Notes: generated from the sequence alone by a model not told the origin. A stretch of DNA of 58,944 nt from Bdellovibrionota bacterium (GCA_963170185.1 CAUJGS010000052.1:1-58944); one strand, 5' to 3'; numbered from the stretch's first letter, positions 1-9,200 are shown. Numbers and translations are program-made.

Positions 1-1325
1 ATAAAAAAGGTCTCATGATGTACGGCCAGATGACGGCGGGTTCGTGGATCTACATCGGCACGCAAGGCATCGTTCAAGGCACATACGAAACATTTGCCGA
101 ATGCGGTCGCCAGCACTTTTCTAAAACGAAGTACTTTAGCGAAGAAACTCCTCTAAGAGGCCAATCGGTTTTAACGGCGGGTCTTGGCGGAATGGGTGGT
201 GCGCAGCCGCTGGCGGCGGTGTTCGCCGGTGCGGCTTGTTTAGCTGTTGAAATCGACAAGACACGAATCGATTTTCGTCTTCGCACGAAGTACGTCGACG
301 AAGTGGCGACCGATCTCGACGATGCGATTCGCCGGATTCGTGAATACAAAGAAAAGGGCATCGCGCGCTCCGTGGCTCTTCACGGCAACATGGCGACGGT
401 GATTCATGAGATGGCGGCCAAAGGCTTTCAGCCAGATGTTTTGACCGATCAAACAAGTGCGCACGACCCTTTGAATGGCTATATCCCGGAAGGCTATGAT
501 CTCGAAAAGGCGGCCGTGCTTCGCAAGGCCGATCCGAAGAAGTACGAGGAGCTTTCCATCAAATCGATGGCCAAGCACGTAACAGGCATGCTTGCGATGC
601 AGGCGAAAGGTGCCGTCACATTTGACTACGGAAACAATATTCGCGCCCGCGCCGTCGAGGGCGGAGAGAAGGACGCCTTTAAGATTCCGGGGTTTGTTCC
701 CGAATACATCCGTCCTTTGTTCTGCAAAGGCTCGGGGCCGTTCCGCTTCGTCGCCCTCAGCGGCGACCCTCAAGACATCAAAGTCTGCGACGACATGCTT
801 CGCGAGCTCTTCCCAGCAAAAAAATCGCTGCACCGTTGGCTCGATATGGCTCAGGCGCGGATTGCGTTTCAGGGTCTTCCGGCTCGTATATGCTGGCTGG
901 AATATGGTGAGCGCGACAAAGCGGGCTTGGCGTTTAACGAACTTGTTCGCCAAGGAAAAGTGAAGGCCCCCATCGTTATCGGCCGCGATCACTTGGATTG
1001 CGGTTCCGTGGCATCGCCAAACCGTGAAACCGAAGCGATGAAGGATGGCTCGGACATGATTGCCGATTGGCCGATTTTAAACGCGCTTGTGAACACGGCT
1101 TGTGGTGCGACCTGGGTGAGCTTCCATCACGGCGGTGGAGTCGGTATGGGATATTCGCTCCACGCGGGCCAGGTGATTGTTGCCGACGGAACAGAGAAGG
1201 CAGCCGCTCGCTTGAAGCGCGTTCTGACGGCTGATCCTGCGATGGGCATCTTCCGCCACGTCGACGCTGGTTATGATGAAGCCGCTGTGATCGCGGAATC
1301 TCGCGGCGTCCAGATTCCTCGCTAG
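1..1325 (+). CDS. hutU: urocanate hydratase (urocanase), 5' end outside window
   Basis: Urocanase converts urocanate to 4-imidazolone-5-propionate, step two of histidine breakdown, in the cytoplasm with tightly bound NAD. The reading frame is open to the window edge: codons from base 3 give KKGL before [19 protein letters not shown], a hallmark internal urocanase segment, so the ATG at 15 is not the real start and roughly the first 115-120 residues are missing. The glycine-rich [12 protein letters not shown] stretch fits the dinucleotide-binding region, and [14 protein letters not shown] and [14 protein letters not shown] match conserved C-terminal blocks. The gene ends at a clear intrinsic terminator. 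Imidazolonepropionase (hutI), the next enzyme of the pathway, lies about 6.5 kb downstream in a different transcription unit, and hutH is not in the window. Confidence 0.97.
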   Translation, partial: KKGLMMYGQMTAGSWIYIGTQGIVQGTYETFAECGRQHFSKTKYFSEETPLRGQSVLTAGLGGMGGAQPLAAVFAGAACLAVEIDKTRIDFRLRTKYVDEVATDLDDAIRRIREYKEKGIARSVALHGNMATVIHEMAAKGFQPDVLTDQTSAHDPLNGYIPEGYDLEKAAVLRKADPKKYEELSIKSMAKHVTGMLAMQAKGAVTFDYGNNIRARAVEGGEKDAFKIPGFVPEYIRPLFCKGSGPFRFVALSGDPQDIKVCDDMLRELFPAKKSLHRWLDMAQARIAFQGLPARICWLEYGERDKAGLAFNELVRQGKVKAPIVIGRDHLDCGSVASPNRETEAMKDGSDMIADWPILNALVNTACGATWVSFHHGGGVGMGYSLHAGQVIVADGTEKAAARLKRVLTADPAMGIFRHVDAGYDEAAVIAESRGVQIPR

Positions 1326-1350
1326 TTTTCTAGATAGACGAGAAAAGTAA

Positions 1351-1380
1351 AAGCCGACCCGGGTGGAGGGTCGGCTTTTT
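1351..1380 (+). terminator. intrinsic terminator of hutU
   Basis: A perfect 10-bp GC-rich stem (1351-1360 with 1368-1377), 7-nt loop and a run of T, 25 bases after the hutU stop codon. Confidence 0.9.
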
Positions 1381-1452
1381 GTCAGGTCCAACGTTTCGGT
1401 GGTTTAGGCTTATTTTCTAGAATCCCTCCTAGTAAAAGTCGCGAATTGGTTC

Positions 1453-1725
1453 TTAAAGATCAGCTACGAGCTTTGACGACACGATTGCTTTGGTCGCCGT
1501 CACGGCCTGTGTTTCCGATTTTAGCATTCGAATCTGAGACTGCAGGCGCTCAGCGTCGGTGTTGTTAGAGACGAGGCTTTGGGCGGCTACCGAACCCAGA
1601 GCAAAGGCTCCGATGACGAAGCTCGCGAGAACGGCGATGCGGAGGCTTCCTGCCTGTTCACCTCTTTGGCCAGCGAGGTTGGCTTTCTGCTGGGACTTTA
1701 CGAGAGGGCAGTTTGTGTTTTTCAT
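1453..1725 (-). CDS. small single-pass membrane or exported protein, unknown function
   Basis: A 90-residue protein that I do not recognise. After a basic, polar N-terminus (about residues 1-28) comes one hydrophobic segment (about 29-49, ending GSVAAQ), then a polar, probably coiled-coil tail with Gln, Arg and Glu at heptad-like spacing (residues 55-75). It could be a membrane-anchored small protein, or a secreted one if AAQ is cleaved. The start is supported by an AAGGAG ribosome-binding site (plus-strand 1731-1736) ending 5 nt before the ATG. A perfect 8-bp inverted repeat sits directly upstream of that site, which suggests control of translation or of RNA stability. The gene is monocistronic between hutU (convergent) and the metalloprotease-like lipoprotein gene. 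Confidence 0.7.
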   Translation of the reverse strand: MKNTNCPLVKSQQKANLAGQRGEQAGSLRIAVLASFVIGAFALGSVAAQSLVSNNTDAERLQSQIRMLKSETQAVTATKAIVSSKLVADL

Positions 1726-1737
1726 GTTAGCTCCTTA

Positions 1738-1763
1738 TCGCGTGAAACCAGAATCTCACGCGA
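1738..1763 (-). promoter_or_regulatory. hairpin abutting the ribosome-binding site of the small membrane protein gene
   Basis: TCGCGTGA (1738-1745) and TCACGCGA (1756-1763) form a perfect 8-bp inverted repeat with a 10-nt loop. On the minus strand it ends one base before the AAGGAG site, so in the mRNA it could affect ribosome access or act as an operator in DNA. Confidence 0.5.
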
Positions 1764-1802
1764 AAGGGCTTCCGACACAATTGCGAGGGTCACTTGATGA
1801 TG

Positions 1803-1818
1803 CTGTCTCAAAATGAGA
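1803..1818. repeat. recurrent ACTGTCTC-type motif, copy 1 (palindromic)
   Basis: CTGTCTCAAAATGAGA contains the palindrome TCTCA-AAA-TGAGA, about 80 bases upstream of the start of the small membrane protein gene. Related sites occur at 13905, 41454 and 42636, all between genes. Confidence 0.4.
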
Positions 1819-1842
1819 ATTCGTCTAGGAAGTTGGCAGCAA

Positions 1843-1908
1843 AAGCGAGGCAATCGTCGGTCGATCCTCACAATGCGTGAAGTTTCCGACAGTACGTTGG
1901 CCTCGCTT
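1843..1908 (-). terminator. long structured stem, probable terminator of the metalloprotease-like gene
   Basis: AAGCGAGGC (1843-1851) pairs perfectly with GCCTCGCTT (1900-1908), and an inner GTCGG/CCGAC pairing (1856-1860 with 1886-1890) extends the structure. Read on the minus strand it begins about 20 bases after the stop codon at 1931 and is followed by a short T run. The wide inner loop is unusual for a plain terminator. Confidence 0.45.
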
Positions 1909-1930
1909 AGAAGGGATTTAGCCGAGATAC

Positions 1931-3229
1931 TTACTTCGCGATTTGTTCGACGTCCTGGCGAAGCTTTCGAATTTCTTCGATGAACTTTTTCGCCGCGCCC
2001 TCTCTGTCGACTTGATCAAGATGGGCGCGTGCGTGTTCAGCGCTTTGATCAGCGTCGAACGACACTTCTTCGTCGTGAGCATGAAGACTTGTCATACCCA
2101 TGATCGGCGGAAGTGTCGATCCTCGCTCTTCGCTGTCCACGCGGCCAAGTTTCTTCGCAATCTTCGCCTTGGCTTCTTTGATCATGCGAAGCGTTTCGCG
2201 CTCTGGCATTTGCATAAGATCTTCGACCGTTTGAATTTGCGCCGAGATTTCTGGCCAGAAGTTCTCTTCGGCCGCTTTTTTTAATGGGGCAAGGAATCCC
2301 GCCAACTCTCCAGACTGTTTCATCGCTTCTGTACGAGAGTACTCCATGTACCATGTCGAAGGCTCGCGCGAGCCTGAATTCTTGAATTCGTCTTTCGCCC
2401 ACAGATCAATCAGCATGCCTTCGATCGCGACTTCCTCGAGAGGTTTTCGCGCTAGAGCGTGATGGCCGATTTTCACCAGCGTTTCAAGTTCTGTCACCGC
2501 GCTCGAAAGGTCTCCACGATTGGGAAGATCTTCGAAGTCCTTGAGAAACTTTTTGAACTGGTCGCTATGGTACTTAGTCATCTGATCGAGACGAAATGCC
2601 GAAGGGATTTCTGCATCAGCCTTGCGCCCCTGATTGAAATTGTGGTGCATGAGTTCGTGGACGAGTGTCCAGCGGTCGGCGACATGATTCACCAAAATTG
2701 TGGGATTGATCATTTCGCGCTCTTTGCAGCCCGCTCCGGTGCCTTGGCCGCAATACTCAAAAAAGAGCCCCTGAAGGCTAGAGTTATTTGAAGAACCCGC
2801 AGCCGCTTCATTCCAGATCGCGAGGAGATCGTCTGGCGCGTTGGGAACGCCGAAATAGTTCGGACACTTTCCTGCAGGAGAGCCATTGACAACTTTTCGA
2901 AGGGTGATGCCCAGCGAATTTACGTACTGAGCGGTGGACTTTACCGACGCGTCGAGAACCGCTTCGAGATCATAGCGATCATAGGGCTTGTTGAAGAACT
3001 CAGATTTTACGAACTCAGTCTTTGTTGCGTTACCAATCAGCGCCGAAGGACCGACCTCCGGATGTTGATCGCAAGCCGATAGGTCGACCTTGGGAACCGC
3101 GTGCCCCCCGCCGCCATCTCCGCCTCCGCCGCCCCCGCAGGCAGAAACAGTCATGGTCATGGCCGCCATCGCACAAATCGCTGCAGCTTGAATCAGATTT
3201 GTTCTCGAATATGCTTTGTTTTGCGACAT
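1931..3229 (-). CDS. lipoprotein with HExxH metallopeptidase-like motif
   Basis: A 432-residue predicted lipoprotein. The signal segment (about residues 12-30) ends VSA-C31, followed by a poly-glycine linker. The catalytic-type zinc motif HELMHH is at 191-196 within a hydrophobic context (ADRWTLVHELMHH). A downstream EEVAIEG (about 265-271) could supply the third, glutamate ligand of a gluzincin-like site. The last about 100 residues are charged and probably coiled-coil. The family is not one I can name, but the layout (Gly-rich linker, HExxH, surface anchoring) fits the secreted metallopeptidases common in predatory bacteria. It is preceded by a 220-base gap that holds its promoter region. 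Peptidase activity is inference from the motif only. Confidence 0.75.
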   Translation of the reverse strand: MSQNKAYSRTNLIQAAAICAMAAMTMTVSACGGGGGGDGGGGHAVPKVDLSACDQHPEVGPSALIGNATKTEFVKSEFFNKPYDRYDLEAVLDASVKSTAQYVNSLGITLRKVVNGSPAGKCPNYFGVPNAPDDLLAIWNEAAAGSSNNSSLQGLFFEYCGQGTGAGCKEREMINPTILVNHVADRWTLVHELMHHNFNQGRKADAEIPSAFRLDQMTKYHSDQFKKFLKDFEDLPNRGDLSSAVTELETLVKIGHHALARKPLEEVAIEGMLIDLWAKDEFKNSGSREPSTWYMEYSRTEAMKQSGELAGFLAPLKKAAEENFWPEISAQIQTVEDLMQMPERETLRMIKEAKAKIAKKLGRVDSEERGSTLPPIMGMTSLHAHDEEVSFDADQSAEHARAHLDQVDREGAAKKFIEEIRKLRQDVEQIAK

Positions 3230-3449
3230 CAGGAAACCCCTCCCCCGAAGATCCTGTAGACCTTTGCCCCTAAGACCGGTTCCAAAAAGGAACTTGCTCT
3301 CAAGGCCGAGAGTTACTGGGTTTTTCCTGATGGTGCACGTAAAAAGAACGCCGGTTCACGAAAAAACTCATGCACCAAATTGATAGACCCAGTCATTGAC
3401 CGGGCCTATGGACACTAGCGTTATGCGAGGAGCAGCCGCCTGGGAATAA

Positions 3450-4625
3450 TTATATTCCGCGGGCCGTCAGCTGATTGTCGAATTTGCTCGAGTGGCGACC
3501 GCTGAAGAGACGAGCATCGATGGTTTTCACTTTGGCAAAAGCCGTGCGGAAATCGTCGTTGCCATCCAAGAGACTTAAATGTTCGAGAAACAAACGGTCG
3601 ATTTCGTTGGATTGTGTGCCGGAGGCCTTGCGGATTTCAAACCACATCGAGGCGTACACGAGGCCAAGCGACTGAGCGTATCCCGTTGCGGTGGTGAAGG
3701 TGCTGGTCGCCGAAGACGAGGAGAGTGAGGCGAGATCGCGCGCAACACCACCAATGATTTGGGGATTGCCGGTGTTGGCCAAAGCTTCTCCGATGCGGGT
3801 GCGTTCGGGGAAGAGACTTGCGGCGAAATATTCTCCGACTCCAAAGCGAATCGCGTTTCCGCAGCCAACGGCAGCTGTGCAACAGCCTTTGTCCATGGCG
3901 TTGCAGGTGGAGTGTTTTGTCGCCGAGAGCGCCGCCCAGCCCGAAGGATTGGCGAGCATCAAATTTGCGACACCAAAAAGGTGCACAGCGAGATCACCGC
4001 TCCAGGCGACGGAGTTGGTGTCCGAGCGTTTGAGGCGAATGGTGTTTTTCGCCGAGTCGTATCCCGTGAGTGTGTCATCGACGAGAACTTTGATGGCTTT
4101 GCCCTTGGCCGGCAGCGCACCGTTGGTGCGAGCGTCGAAATATTCGGCCGCACGATTGATCCAGTAGTACACATTGGCTTGCTCAAATGCCGATGAATTG
4201 GCTGTGCCGGGATCGGACTTCAGCGCCAATGCGGTGGTTGAGACTTGCGGTGTGCTTAGCGATTGCACGGAGAACGTGGCATTTTCCAGTTTGCCGTTAC
4301 CTGCTAGCGACGTGAGTTTAACTCCGTAGAGGGCTTGTGCCGAGAGCTGCTGCTGGCGTGTTGCTGCGTCGGCCGAGAGAGTTCCTCCACTGCGGCTGAG
4401 CGGGTTTTGTTGGAACACGCAGGCGTCGTAGGCCGAATTGGTTTTGCACGAGGAGTCAAATTTGTCGGTCGAAGGAACAAGGTCAGCCCCGGCACTTTGC
4501 GTGGCACCCAGCGAAGAAAACTGTGAGAGCTTTCCAGTATCGACGACAAATTCGCCGCAGTTCTGGTAGCCGAGAATCATGACCACTGTCGCCAGTACAA
4601 TTGTGGGTTTGGATGGGCGTCTCAT
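3450..4625 (-). CDS. lipoprotein resembling a catalytically dead metallopeptidase, coupled to the S8 protease
   Basis: A 391-residue predicted lipoprotein with a hydrophobic N-terminus ending ILGYQNC (Cys at about 23), a non-classical Asn-Cys lipobox. In the middle, DLAVHLFGVANLM and further on GNAIRFGVGEYFAASLFPER sit where secreted gluzincins carry HExxH and an AINEGFADYFAAS-like block. Here the HExxH is HLFGV and the Glu of 'EG' is replaced, so zinc binding and catalysis look lost. A cysteine-rich loop (STCNAMDKGCC...VGCG) lies between. The ATG overlaps the stop of the upstream subtilisin-like gene in TGATG, so the two are translationally coupled. It may be a chaperone, inhibitor or adaptor of that protease; this is inference. 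The resemblance was judged by eye only. Confidence 0.6.
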   Translation of the reverse strand: MRRPSKPTIVLATVVMILGYQNCGEFVVDTGKLSQFSSLGATQSAGADLVPSTDKFDSSCKTNSAYDACVFQQNPLSRSGGTLSADAATRQQQLSAQALYGVKLTSLAGNGKLENATFSVQSLSTPQVSTTALALKSDPGTANSSAFEQANVYYWINRAAEYFDARTNGALPAKGKAIKVLVDDTLTGYDSAKNTIRLKRSDTNSVAWSGDLAVHLFGVANLMLANPSGWAALSATKHSTCNAMDKGCCTAAVGCGNAIRFGVGEYFAASLFPERTRIGEALANTGNPQIIGGVARDLASLSSSSATSTFTTATGYAQSLGLVYASMWFEIRKASGTQSNEIDRLFLEHLSLLDGNDDFRTAFAKVKTIDARLFSGRHSSKFDNQLTARGI

Positions 4626-6229
4626 CAGAAGGCCTCCGTAGCTGCAGTGCCGGCGAGAACATGGCGACTAAAAAAGAGTCGTGCGGCGCGCTCGATATCA
4701 AGCGTGGCGCCGTTGCGGAAGAAGTTGTTGAGTGCGGTTACTGGGCGAGCGCTGTCGGTGAGCAGGTTCACGACGTCTGCTGGCGTGTAGGCGATGCCTC
4801 GCGCGCGATACGCGCCCACCAGCAAGGCGGCGGCTCCGGCCACGACCGGCGAGGCCATCGATGTGCCTTGGATCGCGTTGTAGCCGTTTCCGGTGTACGT
4901 CGAGAGAATACCGTTTGAACCGGGTGCGCCGATCCAGACATAGTTTGTGCCGTAGTTGGAAAATGACGAGCGAGCGCCGCTGACTGCATCAACGGAACCG
5001 ACAGAGATCGCGCCCGGAACATCGCGCGAGTATCCACTTGGAGAATAGAAGTTGTTGCCGGCATCCATCAGCGCGTTGTCGTTACCGGCGGCCACCACCA
5101 CCACCACACCTCGGCTCGCTGCGTAGTTCATGGCGTCGCGAAGGGCTGTGGTTGCACCACGGCCACCGAGACTCATGTTGATGACATGCGCCCCGTTATC
5201 GGCCGCGTAGCGAATCCCGTTTACGATCGCGGGAATGCCTCCCGAACCATCGGCGGCGAGCACTTTGATACCCATGAGCTTCACTCGAGTTCCCATCACA
5301 CCGGTGACACCGACGCCATTGTTGGCGCGTGCGCCGACGATACCGGCGACGTGTGTGCCGTGCCCGTTGTCGTCGGTCGGGTCGTTGTCGTTGTTGACGA
5401 AGTCAAAGCCATTGGAATTGGTGGCCGAAAGATAGCGGTTTTCGACAAGATCGGGATGTGTGTGCAAGATGCCGGTGTCGATAACAGCCACGATGACGTC
5501 ATTGGCCAATTGAGTCGAATTGATCGCTGCGTCTGAGAAGAACCAGTCCCAAGCCGCAAGCGCTTTGGAAAACGTGATGTGACGGGCCTCGGTGGCGCGT
5601 GGATCATTGACGGTCGCGAGCGCTTGAACTTGGTCTTCGGATTGCGAAGCGAAGCTCGACGTGATTTCATCTGGCAGCGGTTGAATCAGGTGCATGATTT
5701 GGTTTTCGTCGACACGAAGCAGGCACTTGTCGGCTTCGAGTTCGGCATTGAGGGCCGCCAGCGAGGTGTCGTCTTGAAGGACTTTGGCCTCGGCCTCAAT
5801 TTGCAGAACGGCATCTTGTTTTCCGCGGCAGGCGTTGTCGTAAACCGCAACCAAAGAGGTGCCCTTTTTGACCAACGAATCTTCCGCCGAGCTGAGTTTT
5901 CCCATCAGGCCCGAAACCTTGGCTTCAGAGGCCGATAACAGGGCGTCGCTGCCGATGCGAACTTTCGCTTCGCCGGCAGGTGCGCCATCTTTTTCGATCG
6001 AATCAAGCGAGGCCATCGCGCGTACCGTTTGATCTTCCGAATCTTGTTGATCGTGAGAAATCGAAGTCGGAGTGAGATCCGTCCGCGAGTGGCAGTTGAA
6101 GCCAAATGGCGCCAGTGACAAAACCAAACCGGTCCAAAGAAGAAGACCTTTTGATCTGGCAACGAAGCCTGCAGACCGTTGCGCTGCCTTTGTTGGCAGA
6201 CGACGATTCCGTCTCATTTTAAGACTCAT
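4625..6229 (-). CDS. subtilisin-like serine protease (S8 family), exported
   Basis: A 534-residue S8 peptidase. The N-terminus is basic with a hydrophobic segment (about 28-45) ending FGFNC46, so it is probably exported and possibly lipidated. Residues about 50-235 form a pro-region. The catalytic triad is intact: Asp251 in VIAVIDTGI, His290 in NGHGTHVAG and Ser457 in GTSMASPVV, with the oxyanion Asn383 in AAGNDN. It should cleave proteins outside the cytoplasm. It is the first gene of a two-gene unit: its stop codon overlaps the start of the dead-peptidase-like lipoprotein gene. The start at 6229 has no strong ribosome-binding site, and an internal Met at residue 5 is an alternative. About 226 bases separate it from the divergent aldehyde dehydrogenase gene. 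Confidence 0.93.
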   Translation of the reverse strand: MSLKMRRNRRLPTKAAQRSAGFVARSKGLLLWTGLVLSLAPFGFNCHSRTDLTPTSISHDQQDSEDQTVRAMASLDSIEKDGAPAGEAKVRIGSDALLSASEAKVSGLMGKLSSAEDSLVKKGTSLVAVYDNACRGKQDAVLQIEAEAKVLQDDTSLAALNAELEADKCLLRVDENQIMHLIQPLPDEITSSFASQSEDQVQALATVNDPRATEARHITFSKALAAWDWFFSDAAINSTQLANDVIVAVIDTGILHTHPDLVENRYLSATNSNGFDFVNNDNDPTDDNGHGTHVAGIVGARANNGVGVTGVMGTRVKLMGIKVLAADGSGGIPAIVNGIRYAADNGAHVINMSLGGRGATTALRDAMNYAASRGVVVVVAAGNDNALMDAGNNFYSPSGYSRDVPGAISVGSVDAVSGARSSFSNYGTNYVWIGAPGSNGILSTYTGNGYNAIQGTSMASPVVAGAAALLVGAYRARGIAYTPADVVNLLTDSARPVTALNNFFRNGATLDIERAARLFFSRHVLAGTAATEAF

Positions 6230-6456
6230 GTTTTTCCCCCACTCGGCACCAGGCGATCTTGACTACCTATCGGCGAAAACCGCCCGGTCGATGAGACTTT
6301 TGGAGCAAGTCCTACGCCATTGTGCATTTCTCATGGACACGCAATCGGTGGGGTTTGAGGCCAAGTTTTTCTGGTCCAGGTGTTTGCGAAGTTGACGGTG
6401 GCTATGTTTCTAGACTCGTCTTACATTGAGACGGCGATTGTGACAGTGAGGTTGGC

Positions 6457-7890
6457 ATGAAATCCGATTGGAACGTGGAGAACATCAAAGCGCTGAACGC
6501 CAAGCTTCAGCAGCAGGCTGTACAGCGACGATTGGCGATTCGAGATGGAAAATCTCGGGATCAGGAAATGGTCCGTCGTGAGCGTGCGCTGCTTCGATTG
6601 AAAGAGGTCGTGCTGAAGTCCGAGCAAGAAGTGTTGGCAGCCTTGCGATCGGATCTTGCGCGCGACGATTTCGAATCTTTTGTGAATGAGTTTGGCTTCG
6701 TTCTAAAAGAAATCGATCACGCCTTGTCGGAGTTTCGTTCGTGGGCGCAGGACCGCGTCGTGGAAACGCCCCTTGTGTTATGGCCGGCGAGTTCCAAAAT
6801 CCTTTCCCAGGCAAAGGGTGTCGTGTTGATCATGGCGCCATGGAACTATCCGTTTCAATTGAGTCTGGCGCCTTTGGTTGCGGCATTGGCGGCTGGCAAC
6901 TTCGCCGTGATCAAGCCTTCCGAGTTTGCGCCAGCGACGGCCAAGCTGATCGAGCAGCTGGTCTCGGCAGCGTGGCCGGATGGCGACGTGGCGGTGGTGA
7001 ATGGTGAAGCGAGTGTCGCCGAAGAACTGCTTCGGCATCGCTGGGACCATGTGTTTTTCACGGGTAGCCCCGCGGTCGGCAAGAAAGTGATGGCGGCTTG
7101 CGCGGATTTTTTGACGCCGGTGACGCTCGAGCTCGGTGGCAAAAGCCCCTGTGTGCTGGGACCTTTTGCCAATAGCTCCTCCGCTTTCGAGGTGGCGGTG
7201 CGAAGAATTCTCTGGGGGAAGTCGGTCAACGCCGGGCAAACTTGCGTCGCGCCGGACTTCTTGCTTGTGCATAAAACTATGCGTGCACGCTTTCTTGAGG
7301 TCGCAAAGAAGGTCTTGCGTGAGTTTCATGGCGAAGCGCCTTTAACGTCGACATCGTTATGTCGAATCGTTTCCAAGAGGCACTTTGAGCGTTTGGTGGC
7401 CATGCTAGGGGAACTTGCTCCTGGCGAGATTCTGCAAGGTGGCCAATATGACCGCGAGACGTTGAAGATGGAAGTGACGCTGGTCGAGACTTCGTCGGAA
7501 AAGCGACTTCACGTCGAAGAAATTTTTGGACCGATTTTGCCGATCATCGTTTGGGAGAAAGACGAGGAGCTTCAGCAAGAGCTGTTGCGGCATCCGCGAC
7601 CTCTGGCCTTCTATGCGTTTGGTGAGGATCGCGCCTGGGCGAGCGGCGTGATGCGGCAGAATCTCTATGGCGGAGGCTGTGTGGGGGACACGTTGGTGCA
7701 CCTGGCAAACCCCGAACTCCCATTTGGCGGCTGTGGGGAAAGTGGAATCGGGGCCTACCACGGGCGGTTCGGATTTGATGCGTTCTCTCATCAGCAGGCC
7801 GTGATGGAGCGTCGGTACGTGGCAGATTTGAAGCTTCGCTATCCTCCGTACTCGGATGTGTGGAAGCGCGTGAAGGGGATGTTCTCGTGA
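6457..7890 (+). CDS. NAD(P)-dependent aldehyde dehydrogenase, class-3-like
   Basis: A 477-residue aldehyde dehydrogenase that would oxidise an aldehyde to a carboxylic acid in the cytoplasm. The key residues are present: Asn129 in APWNYP, the NAD loop FTGSPAVGK (about 201-209), Glu225 in LELGGKSP and nucleophile Cys263 in NAGQTCVAPDF. The length and the C-terminal LRYPPY block match the ALDH3/fatty-aldehyde and coniferyl-aldehyde group, which lacks the tetramer tail. The N-terminal about 25 residues are extra and polar. The gene overlaps hutI by its last base (TGATG), so it is coupled to histidine degradation, although no aldehyde is a standard intermediate there. An alkane hydroxylase elsewhere in the window could also supply aldehydes through an alcohol. 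The substrate is unknown. Confidence 0.93.
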   Translation: MKSDWNVENIKALNAKLQQQAVQRRLAIRDGKSRDQEMVRRERALLRLKEVVLKSEQEVLAALRSDLARDDFESFVNEFGFVLKEIDHALSEFRSWAQDRVVETPLVLWPASSKILSQAKGVVLIMAPWNYPFQLSLAPLVAALAAGNFAVIKPSEFAPATAKLIEQLVSAAWPDGDVAVVNGEASVAEELLRHRWDHVFFTGSPAVGKKVMAACADFLTPVTLELGGKSPCVLGPFANSSSAFEVAVRRILWGKSVNAGQTCVAPDFLLVHKTMRARFLEVAKKVLREFHGEAPLTSTSLCRIVSKRHFERLVAMLGELAPGEILQGGQYDRETLKMEVTLVETSSEKRLHVEEIFGPILPIIVWEKDEELQQELLRHPRPLAFYAFGEDRAWASGVMRQNLYGGGCVGDTLVHLANPELPFGGCGESGIGAYHGRFGFDAFSHQQAVMERRYVADLKLRYPPYSDVWKRVKGMFS

Positions 7891-9200
7891 TGGCTGTGCC
7901 AAAAATGACTTTGTTCACCGATATCTCGCGGCTTCATAGCTTCAACGGGTTTGTGAAGCTCGATGGCGTTCGCCCGGCCGAGGCGCGGGACGAGGTTGTC
8001 GAAAAGGCCGCGATACTGGTCGCGCACGAAAAGACAGGGTCGCGCATCCTGTGGACTGGTCGGCAAAGCCAGGTGCAATCGAAAGCGTTTCGTCAGCTTC
8101 TGGATCGTGCTCGGCCAAAACGTGTTTCGCTAAAAAAAGCCGTCGTGATTCCTGCCTTCCAGGAATGTCACACGCATTTGCTTTATGCGGGTGACCGTCG
8201 CGAAGAGTTTGAGCGACGAAACCGAGGGGAGACTTACCTTCAGATTGCGGAGGCGGGTGGTGGAATACGTTCGACGATTCGTGCGACCAAACAAGCAAAA
8301 GCGCCCGAGCTGATGCGAGGTTTGATTTCCCGACTTTTGGAATTTGCCGTGCAAGGGGTCACGACAGTTGAAATCAAAACTGGGTACGCGGCCACGATCG
8401 AAGATGAACTGGCTCACTTAAAACTTTTGGTGAAGCTGAGGGCCGCGGCTGAGAAAAACAAAAAACTTCCGCGCGTGATCGTGACCTGCCTCGCCGCACA
8501 CGCGATTCCGGCGGGCTTCACCGAAGAGAGCTGGCTTGCGCGTGTGGAAGCCGAGATTTTTCCTTTTTTGAAGAAACATCGTCTTCGTGTCGATGCGTTT
8601 ATCGAAAAGTCGGCGTATTCCATTGGGCGGGCACGTCTGCATTTTGAAAAGGCTTTGGCCTTGGGTTTGGAACTTGCGATCCATGCTGATCAGCTGAGTC
8701 GAACAGGTGCAGCGGCTCTGGGTGCAGAGCTTGGTGCGAGGTCGGTCGACCACGTCATTGAAACAGCGGACGAAGATTTTCTTCGTCTCGCACAATCGAA
8801 AACGGTGGCCGTACTTTTGCCAGCAGCGGATCTCTACACACGACTACCTTACCCGCGCGCAAGAAAGATGATCGATGCGGGTGTGCGTGTGGCGCTGGCC
8901 ACGGACCACAATCCTGGCAGTAGTCCGGGACTGGATCTCACGTTGGTGGGACTCTTGGCTCGAACCAACATGCAGATGACACTTCCGGAAGTGTTATGTG
9001 CTTACACGTACAATGCGGCTCGTGCGATGGGGCTTGGTGAGGAGCTTGGTGCACTGACGCCTGGTCGGCGTGCCGACTTCATTTGCCTGAAGCCGGGCAC
9101 GCAGCTGACCGATCTCTTTTATGAGATTGGACCTCGTCGTTCGTTGGCGCAGGTGACGTCGGTTTGGCGAGACGGCATTCGCATGCTGCCTGCAAAATAG
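7890..9200 (+). CDS. hutI: imidazolonepropionase
   Basis: HutI hydrolyses 4-imidazolone-5-propionate to N-formimino-L-glutamate, step three of histidine use. The start chosen is the ATG at 7890, overlapping the stop of the aldehyde dehydrogenase, with AAGGGGA about 10 bases before it; a GTG at 7860 is in frame but would add ten residues inside the upstream gene. With this start the protein is 436 residues. Metal and substrate residues of the amidohydrolase fold are seen: His94 and His96 in ECHTHLLYAGDR, His204 in LAAHAIP, His265 in LAIHADQ, and Asp339 in ATDHNPGSSP. Urocanase lies 6.5 kb away in the same orientation. Confidence 0.96.
   Translation: MAVPKMTLFTDISRLHSFNGFVKLDGVRPAEARDEVVEKAAILVAHEKTGSRILWTGRQSQVQSKAFRQLLDRARPKRVSLKKAVVIPAFQECHTHLLYAGDRREEFERRNRGETYLQIAEAGGGIRSTIRATKQAKAPELMRGLISRLLEFAVQGVTTVEIKTGYAATIEDELAHLKLLVKLRAAAEKNKKLPRVIVTCLAAHAIPAGFTEESWLARVEAEIFPFLKKHRLRVDAFIEKSAYSIGRARLHFEKALALGLELAIHADQLSRTGAAALGAELGARSVDHVIETADEDFLRLAQSKTVAVLLPAADLYTRLPYPRARKMIDAGVRVALATDHNPGSSPGLDLTLVGLLARTNMQMTLPEVLCAYTYNAARAMGLGEELGALTPGRRADFICLKPGTQLTDLFYEIGPRRSLAQVTSVWRDGIRMLPAK

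Noticed and set aside
240-992. A 250-codon minus-strand frame opposite urocanase
   Set aside because: Shadow of hutU in a GC-biased genome; no plausible start or domain.
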